Assembly (NCBI GenBank): GCA_903823115.1
Contig: CAIJRN010000014.1
Location: 1-64,000, forward strand
Source of the DNA: an uncultured cyanobacterium
Lineage (GTDB): Bacteria; Cyanobacteriota; Cyanobacteriia; PCC-6307; Cyanobiaceae
Reading direction: 5' to 3'
Length of the DNA stretch: 64,000 nucleotides
A program made the position numbers and the translations under genes. The notes below the pieces were generated by a model. That model saw nothing but the letters and a program-made list of their open reading frames with translations, searched no databases and was not told the DNA's origin. The stretch's first letter is position 1, and each line of letters opens with the position of its first letter. Positions 63,715 through 64,000 of the stretch are shown piece by piece.

Positions 63715-64000
63715 TCAACGATGGAACTCATGCCAGGCCAGCACATAGGCCAGGTAAGCCACCGGTGGCACCAGCAACACCGGCAACAGGGCATAGGCCG
63801 AGAGATGGGGTTGGCCGATCAACAGGGGCAGCAGGCAAAGCAACAAGTAGAAGGCCAGAATCAACAGGATGCGATGCCTCCGTAGCCTCAACCAAGCCAT
63901 CACACGCATGCGACGGATCTGCCAGAGCCGTTGAGCCCGCTCGGCGACAGGGACATGGCGCCACCAGGGATGCTGCCACGGTTGGCTTCTGAGCGGTTTC
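63715..64000 (-). CDS. Small membrane protein, truncated by the window edge
   Basis: The frame is open from the right window edge to a stop at 63715, so the start is not visible and at least 94 residues are encoded. The N-terminal visible part is basic and Trp-rich (SQPWQHPWWRHVPVAERAQR). Two hydrophobic helices follow, HRILLILAFYLLLCLLPLLI and LLPVLLVPPVAYLAYVLAW. An internal ATG at 63909 could give a 64-residue protein, but the upstream in-frame sequence looks coding. Unknown function. Confidence 0.6.
   Translation of the reverse strand, partial: KPLRSQPWQHPWWRHVPVAERAQRLWQIRRMRVMAWLRLRRHRILLILAFYLLLCLLPLLIGQPHLSAYALLPVLLVPPVAYLAYVLAWHEFHR

Overview
The window looks like the chromosome of a unicellular Synechococcus/Cyanobium-type cyanobacterium. 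Visible evidence is a complete kaiA-kaiB-kaiC clock operon, psbV (cytochrome c550), a plant-type [2Fe-2S] ferredoxin, the ferredoxin-thioredoxin reductase variable chain, an NblS/Hik33-like histidine kinase, a photosystem II S4-domain protein and cyanobacterial families such as DUF1825 and DUF1818. Most of the sequence is GC-rich with tightly packed, often overlapping genes. Two islands are visibly more AT-rich: about 2.7-8.4 kb and 55.3-59.4 kb.

Layout. 1-1.1 kb has no convincing gene. 1.1-2.4 kb is tyrS (minus). 2.7-8.4 kb is a minus-strand accessory cluster. In transcription order it encodes a PLP-dependent histidine decarboxylase, a Cache-domain membrane sensor with a degenerate kinase core split by a Calx-beta-like domain, an MFS transporter, and a protein with the architecture of a pentameric (Cys-loop) ligand-gated ion channel. 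I read this as a candidate biogenic-amine make/sense/transport/gate system; it is the most interesting part of the window. 8.5-17.3 kb holds recD2, a membrane protein, DUF1825, a LuxR/HhH/GIY-YIG gene string, pepA and small proteins. 17.4-26.2 kb is a long minus-strand envelope operon: secreted helical protein, purC, bamA/Omp85, lpxC, fabZ, lpxA, lpxB, msrA.

26.3-32.7 kb carries purD-nblS facing kaiABC. 32.8-35.6 kb has rplU, rpmA, truB and yebC. 35.6-45.0 kb has nagB, a SpoIID/LytB protein, rnz, psbV, petF, a small protein, prmA, serA, and two cyanobacterial conserved genes including the PSII S4 protein. 45.3-55.3 kb has tRNA-Val(GAC), murD, an EVE-domain protein, a Ser/Thr kinase, DUF1818, rpoZ, an Hsp70-like ATPase with a membrane neighbour, ftrV, pyrR and gpmI.

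55.3-59.2 kb is a segmental duplication. Two near-identical secreted-type beta-rich proteins, each with a paralogous leader, are separated by a relic of the 3' end of gpmI and a decayed IS1182-type transposase. Two glycosyltransferases and a protein with an internal duplication follow, and a membrane protein runs off the right edge. The surface-type pair next to glycosyltransferases suggests a cell-surface locus, but that is inference.

Several housekeeping enzymes here (FabZ, TruB, L21, PurD, PyrR, possibly MurD and GpmI) carry low-complexity Ala/Ser/Thr/Pro N-terminal extensions. This makes their exact starts uncertain. No rRNA, CRISPR array or intact insertion sequence was seen.
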